From the NCBI GenBank assembly GCA_034435015.1, contig DAOTYH010000094.1, positions 1-35,774 on the forward strand: a DNA stretch of 35,774 bases, written 5' to 3'. Of the stretch, positions 14,738 to 21,935 are shown piece after piece. Position numbers and translations under genes: made by a program. The notes under the pieces were generated by a model. It ran no database searches and was not told the DNA's origin. It saw only the letters and a list, made by a program, of their open reading frames with translations. Origin of the DNA: DAOTYH01 sp034435015. Its GTDB lineage: Bacteria > Chloroflexota > Anaerolineae > Aggregatilineales > UBA3940. Within the stretch, counting starts at the first letter, position 1, and each line of letters starts with the position of its first letter.

Positions 14738-15295
14738 ATGATTGATGTGAACGATCTACGCAAGGGTGTAACCTTTACTCATGAAGGTGCACTCTATCGC
14801 GTTCTGGAATACTCTCACCATAAACCCGGCCGCGGCAATGCGACCATTCGCGTTCAGGTACGCAACTTGCGCACTGGTGCTACACGGGAATTGACCTTCA
14901 CCTCAGGCGACCGCGTGCAGGATGTGCGTTTAGATACCACTACCGTTGAGTATCTGTATTCGGACGGAGAGTTCCTGCACTTCATGGATGTCGAAACCTA
15001 TGAGCAACCGCAAATCAGAGCTGAAGTGTTTGGGGATGATGCCCTCTATCTCACAGAGAACCTGCAATTAAAGCTCTCTTCCTATGAGGGTGAGATCATC
15101 TATTATGAGCTTCCAACGACCGTTGAACATAAGGTGGTCGAGTCCGAAGTGGCGGTAGCCGGTGATACTGCCAACAATCCGACCAAGCAGGTTGTCACCG
15201 AGACAGGCTTGAAGGTGCAGGTCCCGCTTTTTGTAAATGTCGGTGATGTCATCCGGATTGACACCCGCACGGGTGAGTATGTGACCCGTGTTTGA
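14738..15295 (+). CDS. efp: Elongation factor P
   Basis: EF-P binds between the P and E sites and relieves ribosomes stalled at polyproline. From ATG 14738 the protein is 185 aa, the standard length. Three domains are visible: KOW-like N-terminal (1-62, with KPGRGNA at 29-35), an OB domain, and the C-terminal OB domain ending VPLFVNVGDVIRIDTRTGEYVTRV. The loop tip that enters the peptidyl-transferase centre is R32, not lysine. The PGRG context resembles what I recall of Thermus EF-P rather than the SGRN context of EarP-rhamnosylated proteins. The frame runs back to 14468 inside the aldolase gene, but GGAG (14723-14726) and family length fix 14738. Own promoter and own terminator, so monocistronic. 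Confidence 0.97.
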   Translation: MIDVNDLRKGVTFTHEGALYRVLEYSHHKPGRGNATIRVQVRNLRTGATRELTFTSGDRVQDVRLDTTTVEYLYSDGEFLHFMDVETYEQPQIRAEVFGDDALYLTENLQLKLSSYEGEIIYYELPTTVEHKVVESEVAVAGDTANNPTKQVVTETGLKVQVPLFVNVGDVIRIDTRTGEYVTRV

Positions 15296-15325
15296 TTTGT
15301 TGCCGGTCGCATGGCTTTATCTCAG

Positions 15326-15356
15326 ACCCCTGGTTTGCTCTCCAGGGGTTTTGTTT
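15326..15356 (+). terminator. Rho-independent terminator of efp
   Basis: ACCCCTGG (15326-15333) pairs perfectly with CCAGGGGT (15342-15349) around an 8-base loop, followed by TTTTGTTT. It sits 30 bases after the efp stop. Confidence 0.85.
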
Positions 15357-15390
15357 GCCGTATTCTCTGCCGGGTCTGGGGAGGAATAGA

Positions 15391-15726
15391 ATGCGGACTC
15401 CTGCGGGCAGAGAGTGCCGGTTCTACTATGAGGATTTCCATCGCGGGCGCAGCCGGCAGGAGTGCCGTCTGCTGACTAAAGGGCGGGGCAGTACCGGCTG
15501 GCGGCCTGCGGACTGTTCGCATTGCCCGGTTCCAGACATCTTGAGGGCGAATGCCAGTGAGCACCTGCTCCTGCGGGCGATCATCAAACCCGGAGTACTG
15601 GGTATCGGTCGGCATGTGCATGTGACTGCCTACTGCAATAAGCATACTTGCCATATTGCCGATCCTTATGTAGGCTGTCCGCTCTGTGCTTCTGAACGTC
15701 CCGGTCTCTCTGACCTGTTCAAGTAA
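15391..15726 (+). CDS. Small Cys-rich protein of unknown function ('MRTPAG' family)
   Basis: A 111-aa protein with a striking set of cysteines: ECRFYYEDFHRGRSRQECRLL near the N-terminus, then CSHCPVP, then AYCNKHTCHIADPYVGCPLC. The paired spacing (CxxC twice, plus single Cys and His residues) suggests one or two bound zinc ions or an Fe-S cluster. I recall similar 'MRTPAGxEC...RGR...ECRLL' proteins as conserved hypotheticals in Chloroflexota and related phyla, with no known function. GGGGAGG (15378-15384) seven bases upstream sets ATG 15391; the frame open from 15292 upstream runs through the efp terminator and is rejected. It lies 10 bases before the HAD-DinB gene, so the two are likely co-transcribed. 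Confidence 0.78.
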   Translation: MRTPAGRECRFYYEDFHRGRSRQECRLLTKGRGSTGWRPADCSHCPVPDILRANASEHLLLRAIIKPGVLGIGRHVHVTAYCNKHTCHIADPYVGCPLCASERPGLSDLFK

Positions 15727-15736
15727 GGTGAGAGGT

Positions 15737-16972
15737 ATGGTTAAGGTTGTCCTGCTTGACCTTGATGACACATTAATCCTCAGTCAGACCAACTCATTCT
15801 TTCCTGCCTACTTGAGGGCACTGGGTCAGTACGGCGGTTCGATTGCGGCCCCGGAGCAGTTCATTGGGTTGGTGATGACATCCTTTGTACAGACCCTTGA
15901 GGTGTATGATCCTGCCAGCACGCTATATGAACGCTTTATGAAGCGCTTCTCGGCCAGCGTAGGGAAGCCAGAAGAAGAGTTGGCCTCCCTGTTTGATCGC
16001 TTCTACACCGAACGGTATCCTGACCTGTGTACAACTATCCGTCCACAGCCCCTCGCCGCCGATCTATTGCACTGGCTGTTTGAGCATGATTATCAGGTTG
16101 TGGTGGCAACTAACCCCGGACTGCCGTTCGTCGCTACGCGTCAGCGAATGCAATGGGGGCAGATTCCGCCTGAGGAATATCCTTTTGCCCTGATTACCAC
16201 ATTGGATACTATGCACTTTGGCAAGCCCTACCCCGAATATTACGAAGAGATTCTGCTCCGGATGGACGTTGAGGCAAACGAAGCAATTATGGTAGGGGAT
16301 GATTGGGAGAACGACATGGTCGGGGCGGCGGCAGTTGGACTCCATACATTCTGGCTGACATCAAATTCGGCCACATTGCCCGATCCTTCTCTGCCTCTTG
16401 ACGGGCATGGTAGTTTTGAGAAGTTTATCAGGCTCGCCCAGGGGGGCTGGCTTGACACACTGGATGGTAAGCCTGCGTTAGATCGGCAGAAGCTCATTCG
16501 GCGGCTTGCTGTCTTTCCGGCGGCAATTGACGACCTGTGCCGCCGGTACCCGCGTGCAATTCTCGAGTGTTGCCCCGGTGAACACGAGTGGTCAGTGCGC
16601 GACATCATCTGCCATCTCTGCGATCATGAGACCACAGAAGATCGGGTGCTTCTGAGGCGAATCATCGAAGAGGAAAATCCTTTCCTTTCGGCAAACTATG
16701 ACCCTTGGTCTCATGCCCATCAATATTGCGCAATACCACTAGAGCAGGCACTCAGAGAGTTTGTCAGCCATCGTACTGAGACAGTCAAGTGGCTCAGGGA
16801 ATTACCTGAGCAGGACTGGAAGCGCCCGGCCCGTTCTTCTATCTTTGGCCCCACTTGTTTCGAGGAGATGGTTCGCTTTGTGTCCGAGCATGATCGTACT
16901 CACCTGCGGCAGATGCGCCATGCCATCGCCTATGCGTTGGAGAGTTGCGACTCACAGGATATGGCCCTGTAA
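15737..16972 (+). CDS. Fusion of HAD-family hydrolase and DinB-like four-helix domain
   Basis: A 411-aa two-domain protein. Residues 1-240 form a HAD phosphatase-like domain: LLDLDDTL (nucleophile D8, acid D10), VVVATNPG (T125), FGKPYPEYY (K163) and IMVGDDWENDMVGA (D188, D189), all four motifs intact. Residues 250-405 form a DinB/YfiT-like domain: WSVRDIICHLCDHE (H293) and the paired SEHDRTHL (H385, H389), the metal-binding His triad of that fold. Known DinB-fold proteins include thiol transferases and many of unknown function. GAGAGG precedes ATG 15737, ten bases after the Cys-rich protein. Its stop abuts the stop of the convergent MFS gene with no gap. Confidence 0.85.
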   Translation: MVKVVLLDLDDTLILSQTNSFFPAYLRALGQYGGSIAAPEQFIGLVMTSFVQTLEVYDPASTLYERFMKRFSASVGKPEEELASLFDRFYTERYPDLCTTIRPQPLAADLLHWLFEHDYQVVVATNPGLPFVATRQRMQWGQIPPEEYPFALITTLDTMHFGKPYPEYYEEILLRMDVEANEAIMVGDDWENDMVGAAAVGLHTFWLTSNSATLPDPSLPLDGHGSFEKFIRLAQGGWLDTLDGKPALDRQKLIRRLAVFPAAIDDLCRRYPRAILECCPGEHEWSVRDIICHLCDHETTEDRVLLRRIIEEENPFLSANYDPWSHAHQYCAIPLEQALREFVSHRTETVKWLRELPEQDWKRPARSSIFGPTCFEEMVRFVSEHDRTHLRQMRHAIAYALESCDSQDMAL

Positions 16973-18229
16973 TCAGGCAGGAGGTGAAGCGAGGGGCACC
17001 TTATCTTCTAGCGGCTTCAAAATCAGGACTGCCAGAATCAGTGCAGTAAGCAGTGCCAGCATGAAGGGGGTGCTCGATTGTAAGCGGGTTGTCCAGCCTG
17101 TGCCATTGAGTAAGAGCAGGGTGTGACTACGTAGCCAAGTGCCGATCTGCGGCCCTGTCGCACTGACCAGGGAAGCTGTTGCTCCTACCAGCCCTAGCAC
17201 GCGTCCCCGAATAGCGGCGGGAGCACAGACACTCAGCCAAGCTGAGTAGCCAACTATGCCGATTTGTACGGCTACCCAGCTTAGTCCGAAAAGGACATAA
17301 CCAGCCCAGTTGGTCCATCCCAGTCCGCCCCACAAGACCAGCAATCCGGCGTGCGCGATCAATGCTATGGCGCCAACCTGCCGCCCGCCAAAGCGATCCG
17401 ACAGACCGCCGCCAAGCAAAGCGGCTATCACAGCGCCGACCCCTCCTATAGCAAAAAGGACATTGATTGCCTGCTCATCCAACCCAAGACTGTCTGCGGC
17501 ATGAAGCGCCATAAATGGGCCGTCTCGCGTTAGGCTGAGCAGTAATAGGAATAAGCTGTTGATCACGATGAGCCGTTGGATTGAGCGTTTCCCTAAGAGG
17601 GAGGTTGTGTTCGTCGGAATAGGGGCGGAGAGGCTGGTGGCGAACTGCCCTTCCCGCAGGAAGAGCAGGCGGGCTGATCCGGAGATCAAAGCACCAATGG
17701 TGTTCAGACCGATCAGGCCGCTGACAGCCAGCACAGGCAGAAGCACAGCCCCTACAGCAGGGCCGGCCATCTGAGCTAGAGCCAGAATCATATAGAATAG
17801 GCCAAATACACGACCCCTTTCTTCATCGGTTGCGCTCTCTGCAAGTAGAGCCTGAAAGCCCGGCTGTTGTATACTAGAAACAACTGCTACCCACCAAGTC
17901 ATGACGGCCAGCCAAGTCCAGTGCTCTGCCAGTGCTCCAACGAACAAGGCAGGCACCAAGAGCAGGCTTGGAATGGCGATTGCATAACGGCGTCCCCAGC
18001 GGTCGCTGATATATCCTCCGAAGAGCTGAAGAGGCCCCAACAGCAATACAACAGTGAAGACTGTGCCAACCTGTGTTTCAGTTGCTCCTAAGCGGCGCAG
18101 GTAGAGCGGTAGAAGGCGGTACCAGAGGAATCGTGTTCCCACCATCAACAGGGTGGTACTTAACAGGACGAACATGTTCCGCCGTGCGGCTTGCCGTCCT
18201 CTCTTGTCTAATGGCCGCTCAGTGTCCAC
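16973..18229 (-). CDS. Major facilitator superfamily transporter
   Basis: A 418-aa integral membrane transporter with about 12 hydrophobic helices in two halves. MFS motif A is clear after helix 2 (GGYISDRWGRRYA), and a degenerate copy sits in the second half (GGGLSDRFGGRQVG). The motif between helices 4 and 5 (ESATDEERGRVFGLFY) is like that of drug/sugar exporters. Substrate cannot be assigned. The frame can start at TTG 18250, but GTG 18229 has GGAG eight bases upstream and is preferred. The start lies inside the 3' end of the phosphoesterase gene (22-base overlap), so it is translationally coupled and last in its operon. Confidence 0.88.
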   Translation of the reverse strand: MDTERPLDKRGRQAARRNMFVLLSTTLLMVGTRFLWYRLLPLYLRRLGATETQVGTVFTVVLLLGPLQLFGGYISDRWGRRYAIAIPSLLLVPALFVGALAEHWTWLAVMTWWVAVVSSIQQPGFQALLAESATDEERGRVFGLFYMILALAQMAGPAVGAVLLPVLAVSGLIGLNTIGALISGSARLLFLREGQFATSLSAPIPTNTTSLLGKRSIQRLIVINSLFLLLLSLTRDGPFMALHAADSLGLDEQAINVLFAIGGVGAVIAALLGGGLSDRFGGRQVGAIALIAHAGLLVLWGGLGWTNWAGYVLFGLSWVAVQIGIVGYSAWLSVCAPAAIRGRVLGLVGATASLVSATGPQIGTWLRSHTLLLLNGTGWTTRLQSSTPFMLALLTALILAVLILKPLEDKVPLASPPA

Positions 18230-19365
18230 AGGATGATCTCCGGTTGGCAAAATAGCCTTGCGCGTGGAGCACTGGCTCCTTCTAGGCCAATGCCCCGGCT
18301 GACATAGAGAGTCATGCCATTGACGGTGAAACGTCCCATTTCATACCGCTTCCCCAGCTTGGAGCTGGTGATCAATGCCCCATAGAAGGGAAGCCGCCAT
18401 TGCCCGCCGTGAGTGTGCCCGCATACATACAGATTGATGCCTGCTTGGCTGGCCTGTGGCGCAATATCCGGCGAATGGAACAATAACAGCTTGAATCGAT
18501 CAGAGGGTACTTGCACTGCTAGATGGCGCATCCGTTGGGCATCATCTTCAATGTTGTGGGCGCAGGTCACACCAATGATCGCTAACTTTTGCCCCCTGAT
18601 CTCTACTTCGGCGATCTCGTCACGCAACCAGCGTACCGCTGTTCCTCTCACAAATTCCGCTACCATCTCCTGCGACTCAACCAGCGGACTGCCTGACACG
18701 GCGAAGACCCCGCCGGGCGCCTGCCACTGCCCAATCACTGCTCTAACGTCCGCATAGGCACTCGGATTGTCACGATAGGACAGATTGATGAAATCACCGC
18801 TAAATACAATGAGATCGGGTACAAGCTGTTCGATCAGGCGCTGAAGGCGTTCTTCGCGGATGGTCGGCTGTTCAACGTGCAGGTCGGTTAGATGAAGAAT
18901 GCGCACGGGGGGCAGATGGGGATCAAGCAAGGGAGTTCGCAACGTCTCATACGTGACGCTCAAATGAAAAGGCTCGTACCACAACCCATAGGTGCTTATG
19001 GCCAGCACAGCGAATTGCAGGCCGATGACTGCCCACAACGCCCCGGTAGTCCAGCTCCCAAGCCACCCGACAAGGATAGTAAGGGCAGTTCGGACGACCG
19101 CGAGGCTCAGGAGAGGAGGCATGACGGGGCCGAATGAGCGTTTTAGTTTGGGCAACATGAGCAATGAAAGCCAATCAAGGGCGTTCATCCCTAAGAGGAA
19201 GCTTGTTACAATGAGGTTCTTATGCCATAGGAACCCGGCTCCCAAGGCAGGAATAGCCAATATGATGAGCGCCAGCCACCAAGGCAGGCGCTCCAATACC
19301 AGAGGGGCGGTCAGTGCGCGATGCAACAGACTGGACTCGGTGTGATCACTGCGACTCAGAGCCAA
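18208..19365 (-). CDS. Membrane-anchored calcineurin-like phosphoesterase with altered GNH motif
   Basis: A 385-aa YkuE/YaeI-like protein. The N-terminus (about 28-130) has four hydrophobic helices, then a metallophosphoesterase domain with HLTDLHVE (D161, H163), VFSGDF (D191), LLFHSPD (H297) and VCGHTHGGQWRLPFYG (H317, H319). The otherwise near-universal GNH(D/E) block reads AVSGSPLVES (222-231), so the metal-ligand Asn and catalytic His are replaced by Ser and Pro. I checked the codons on the minus strand. In the family YkuE/LpxG-like enzymes act on lipid or envelope phosphates. The start is TTG 19365 behind AAGGAGGG, somewhat close. It lies 31 bases after the histidine kinase gene. Confidence 0.85.
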   Translation of the reverse strand: MALSRSDHTESSLLHRALTAPLVLERLPWWLALIILAIPALGAGFLWHKNLIVTSFLLGMNALDWLSLLMLPKLKRSFGPVMPPLLSLAVVRTALTILVGWLGSWTTGALWAVIGLQFAVLAISTYGLWYEPFHLSVTYETLRTPLLDPHLPPVRILHLTDLHVEQPTIREERLQRLIEQLVPDLIVFSGDFINLSYRDNPSAYADVRAVIGQWQAPGGVFAVSGSPLVESQEMVAEFVRGTAVRWLRDEIAEVEIRGQKLAIIGVTCAHNIEDDAQRMRHLAVQVPSDRFKLLLFHSPDIAPQASQAGINLYVCGHTHGGQWRLPFYGALITSSKLGKRYEMGRFTVNGMTLYVSRGIGLEGASAPRARLFCQPEIILWTLSGH

Positions 19366-19396
19366 TGCCCTCCTTCCGGGGGTAAATATTGATGAT

Positions 19397-20587
19397 CTAC
19401 AGAGTCTCTAGTTTGGCTATGGGCAGAACGAAGGAGACAATAGTTCCCTTGCCCTCCTCACTTTGAATGTCAATGGCGATCTTGTGGGCGTCAAATATCA
19501 TCTTGACTAATGCCAGCCCGATCCCCATCCCACTGTGCCGACGGGTTGTGCTATTGTCGCCCGTTTGAAGCGGGTCAAAGAGGTGGGGTCTGAGGTTGCT
19601 AGGGATGCCGATCCCTCGATCCTCTACGGTGACCTTGACACCTTCTTGAACAGAACCAGCTCTGATGGTGACAGGGCGTCCTTCCCCGAACTTCACGCTG
19701 TTGTGAATAATATGAGCTAGTGCGCGTGACATTGGCATAGGGCTGACCATCACTGGCGGCAGTCCTTTGGTCACGTCAAGTTGGATCTCATCAGCCTGAC
19801 GACGCCTCAGAGTGCGTACTTGCTGAATTGCACCTGCAATAAGGTCGCTCACGGAGGTGGGGGTCAATCTCAGGTCGGTTGGGTCGCTGAATACGGCTAC
19901 ATCTGTAATACGATATTCAAGCAGATTGAACGTTTCCTCTAAAGTCTGGAGCAGTTCGGCTTTCCTTTCGGGGGCGATGCCTTCTTCTAACACAAGGCTG
20001 AGAGCGGCTTTAGCTTGATATAGGGGAGTGCGTAACTCGTGGGATATGATCGCCAGTGCGTTGCCCTTGACCTGACTAAGTTGTTGGAGTTGTTCGTAAG
20101 CGGCGCGGAGTTCCCTAGTACGCTCTGCGACCCGCCTTTCCAGCTCGCGGCGGTTGGTCTCGACTTCGTCATGAAGTTGTTTGGTACGTAGCAAAGACCT
20201 GACGCGGACGGTCAACTCAAGCGGATCAATGGGCTTGCTGAGGAAATCATCTGCCCCTGCTCTCAGACCATCAAGCCGCCGGGCACGCGCAGACAGGCCT
20301 GTGACCAATATCACTGGGACAAAACGGGTTTCAGGTGCGCCCTTAATCTGGCGGCATACTTCTATCCCGTCAAGGCCCGGCAATATGACATCCAGAACAA
20401 TGATGTCTGGTTGCTCGCGCTTCACTATTTCTAGGGCCGTCTGACCGTCAGAGGCGGAGAAAATGTGGTAGCCGTCCCGCCCTAAGATAGCAGAGAAGAC
20501 CTCCACGATACGGCTGTCATCATCTACTACTAATACCTTGCTCGTCTGAAGTGGATTGGCAGTTAATGGGTACTCAGATGAGTCCAT
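19397..20587 (-). CDS. Hybrid receiver-histidine kinase (receiver first)
   Basis: A soluble 396-aa signalling protein. Residues 16-132 are a CheY-like receiver (VLVVDDD, phospho-acceptor D66 in IVLDVILP, T96, K118 in FLSKPID). A coiled coil (135-175) with RRVAERTRELR leads into HisKA with ISHELRTPL (H183). HATPase_c follows with an N-box (HIIHNSVKF), G1 DRGIGI, an F-box-like LFDPLQTGD and G2 GMGIGLALVK. No membrane segment or sensor domain, so input comes through the receiver, or through a partner protein. AGAGG precedes the ATG. It heads the operon with the phosphoesterase and MFS genes. Confidence 0.93.
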   Translation of the reverse strand: MDSSEYPLTANPLQTSKVLVVDDDSRIVEVFSAILGRDGYHIFSASDGQTALEIVKREQPDIIVLDVILPGLDGIEVCRQIKGAPETRFVPVILVTGLSARARRLDGLRAGADDFLSKPIDPLELTVRVRSLLRTKQLHDEVETNRRELERRVAERTRELRAAYEQLQQLSQVKGNALAIISHELRTPLYQAKAALSLVLEEGIAPERKAELLQTLEETFNLLEYRITDVAVFSDPTDLRLTPTSVSDLIAGAIQQVRTLRRRQADEIQLDVTKGLPPVMVSPMPMSRALAHIIHNSVKFGEGRPVTIRAGSVQEGVKVTVEDRGIGIPSNLRPHLFDPLQTGDNSTTRRHSGMGIGLALVKMIFDAHKIAIDIQSEEGKGTIVSFVLPIAKLETL

Positions 20588-20807
20588 TACACCTCTTCTC
20601 TCCCTTCTGTCTATTATCAGTCTACCACGATGATTCCTTTCTGACTAACCAATTAACACTTGGTCTGGGATAGGGACAGCCTCACCTGGCAAAATTGTTG
20701 CCGCCTCAAGAGCAGTAAGTCCTTTCAGCCCCTGTTTGTGCCTCTCCTTATCTCGGCAGTTCAGCCCATTTAAGGGTAAAATCAAGGCGGGTTGAGGGGT
20801 TAGAGGC

Positions 20808-21326
20808 ATGTCAAAGACTGCATGGCCAGATAGTGGCCAGATTCTCTCAAGACATCGTTTCACTAGGCCGGGCATTCGTCTGTGGTTGCCTCTCATGATG
20901 ACCTGCCTGTTGGTGGCATGTGCATGGTTAACCGCCCCGAAGATCAAGTTTATTGAGTGGTTGCTGATCTTGTTTTTGGTGTATCTAGTTATCAGTGTGC
21001 TAGTCCCCATTTGTGAGATCACGGTTGTCGAAGATGGGCTGATCATTGACCGGCTGATATTGCCGGAGCGTTTCATACCTTGGAGTGCCATTGATCGGGT
21101 CAAGGTTTTTACCAGTAAGGATGGTCAGGAAGGCGCACAACTCGAGATTGCCAGCATAGGGATACATGAGGGGCTTTCTTTGCTCAATCGGTTGCCGGGC
21201 CTGCTGTACGGCCAGGGCTTACGGCAGACGGTTGTGATCACGCCGGACGCTCTGGAGGATTATGATGTACTGATCGAGGCCTTAGCTCAACACTGCACTG
21301 TCATCCAGTTAGGGCCAGACCGATAG
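20808..21326 (+). CDS. Membrane protein with PH-like domain, unknown
   Basis: A 172-aa protein with two membrane helices (about 24-43 and 50-68) and then a beta-strand-rich region (70-168: ITVVEDGLIIDRLILPERFIPWSAIDRVKVF and following). This reads as a bacterial PH-like (YdbT/DUF-type) domain. Architecture resembles the protein at 12248-12925. GAGG lies a few bases before ATG 20808. A possible -10 TAAAAT is at 20777-20782 without a convincing -35. The 220-base gap upstream (20588-20807) separates it from the divergent histidine kinase gene and shows no gene. Confidence 0.68.
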   Translation: MSKTAWPDSGQILSRHRFTRPGIRLWLPLMMTCLLVACAWLTAPKIKFIEWLLILFLVYLVISVLVPICEITVVEDGLIIDRLILPERFIPWSAIDRVKVFTSKDGQEGAQLEIASIGIHEGLSLLNRLPGLLYGQGLRQTVVITPDALEDYDVLIEALAQHCTVIQLGPDR

Positions 21327-21411
21327 CGGCTACTCTATAGAAGAAGCTTATGTTACAATACGACCTCAGACAGCGTTTGTTCTGGGTAGTCTTTCTTTAA
21401 GGAGTTATTGG

Positions 21412-21900
21412 GTGCTTATCGCTAGGGTACTACGCCCGCTTCCAGCGATTGGTGCTGTTATTATCTTGGCTAGCTGTGTGCTGAACTGGGTGGTAGTGAC
21501 AACCCCCGGCGGCTTGAGTACAGGCACAGCCCCCCCTCTGTCTGTCCCCATTCTAGGGGTGGCATTGCTGATATTGTCCTTTTTTCCGGTTGTGGGGCGT
21601 TGGCGGGGAGTGTTATCAGGGGTGCTGTTGGTTGCCTCCATGGCGGCAGTCCTGATTACACTGTGGGCACTGGCTCAGACCATCTTTCAGGCCACCCAAT
21701 TACCCATGACGCGTCTGGGAGCCGGCCCTCTGGTGGCCCTGATTGGGGCTGTGGTGTTTATTGTAGGGGCAGTTATCAAGACGCAAGGGGTGCCGGGGGA
21801 GGAAGAGCAAGTTCCTCGCTACAAGGTGATCGGGTTGGAGGATGACTCCGACGTGACCGCCACTGACAGTGCGGTAGACAAGACTCACAGGCTGGGATGA
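21412..21900 (+). CDS. Four-segment membrane protein, unknown
   Basis: A 162-aa protein with four hydrophobic helices (about 8-28, 43-62, 67-92 and 104-123) and a charged tail ending VIGLEDDSDVTATDS. I recognise no family. The start is GTG 21412, fixed by AAGGAG (21399-21404) seven bases ahead. A TACAAT at 21354-21359 may be the -10 box. It lies 35 bases before dinG and is probably co-transcribed with it. Confidence 0.68.
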   Translation: MLIARVLRPLPAIGAVIILASCVLNWVVVTTPGGLSTGTAPPLSVPILGVALLILSFFPVVGRWRGVLSGVLLVASMAAVLITLWALAQTIFQATQLPMTRLGAGPLVALIGAVVFIVGAVIKTQGVPGEEEQVPRYKVIGLEDDSDVTATDSAVDKTHRLG

Positions 21901-21935
21901 CCTCTCGCATAACCATCCCCTAGAAAGGCTCTTCC

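Noticed and set aside
14721..14741. Six-codon upstream ORF ending ATGA on the efp start
   Set aside because: No ribosome site precedes its ATG; one chance overlap is not enough to claim a leader peptide.
15292..15390. Upstream extension of the Cys-rich protein
   Set aside because: It runs through the efp terminator and lacks a ribosome site; ATG 15391 has a strong one.
20645..21103. 152-aa minus-strand ORF overlapping the PH-like gene
   Set aside because: No homology signal or ribosome site; the plus-strand gene has membrane helices and a GAGG site.
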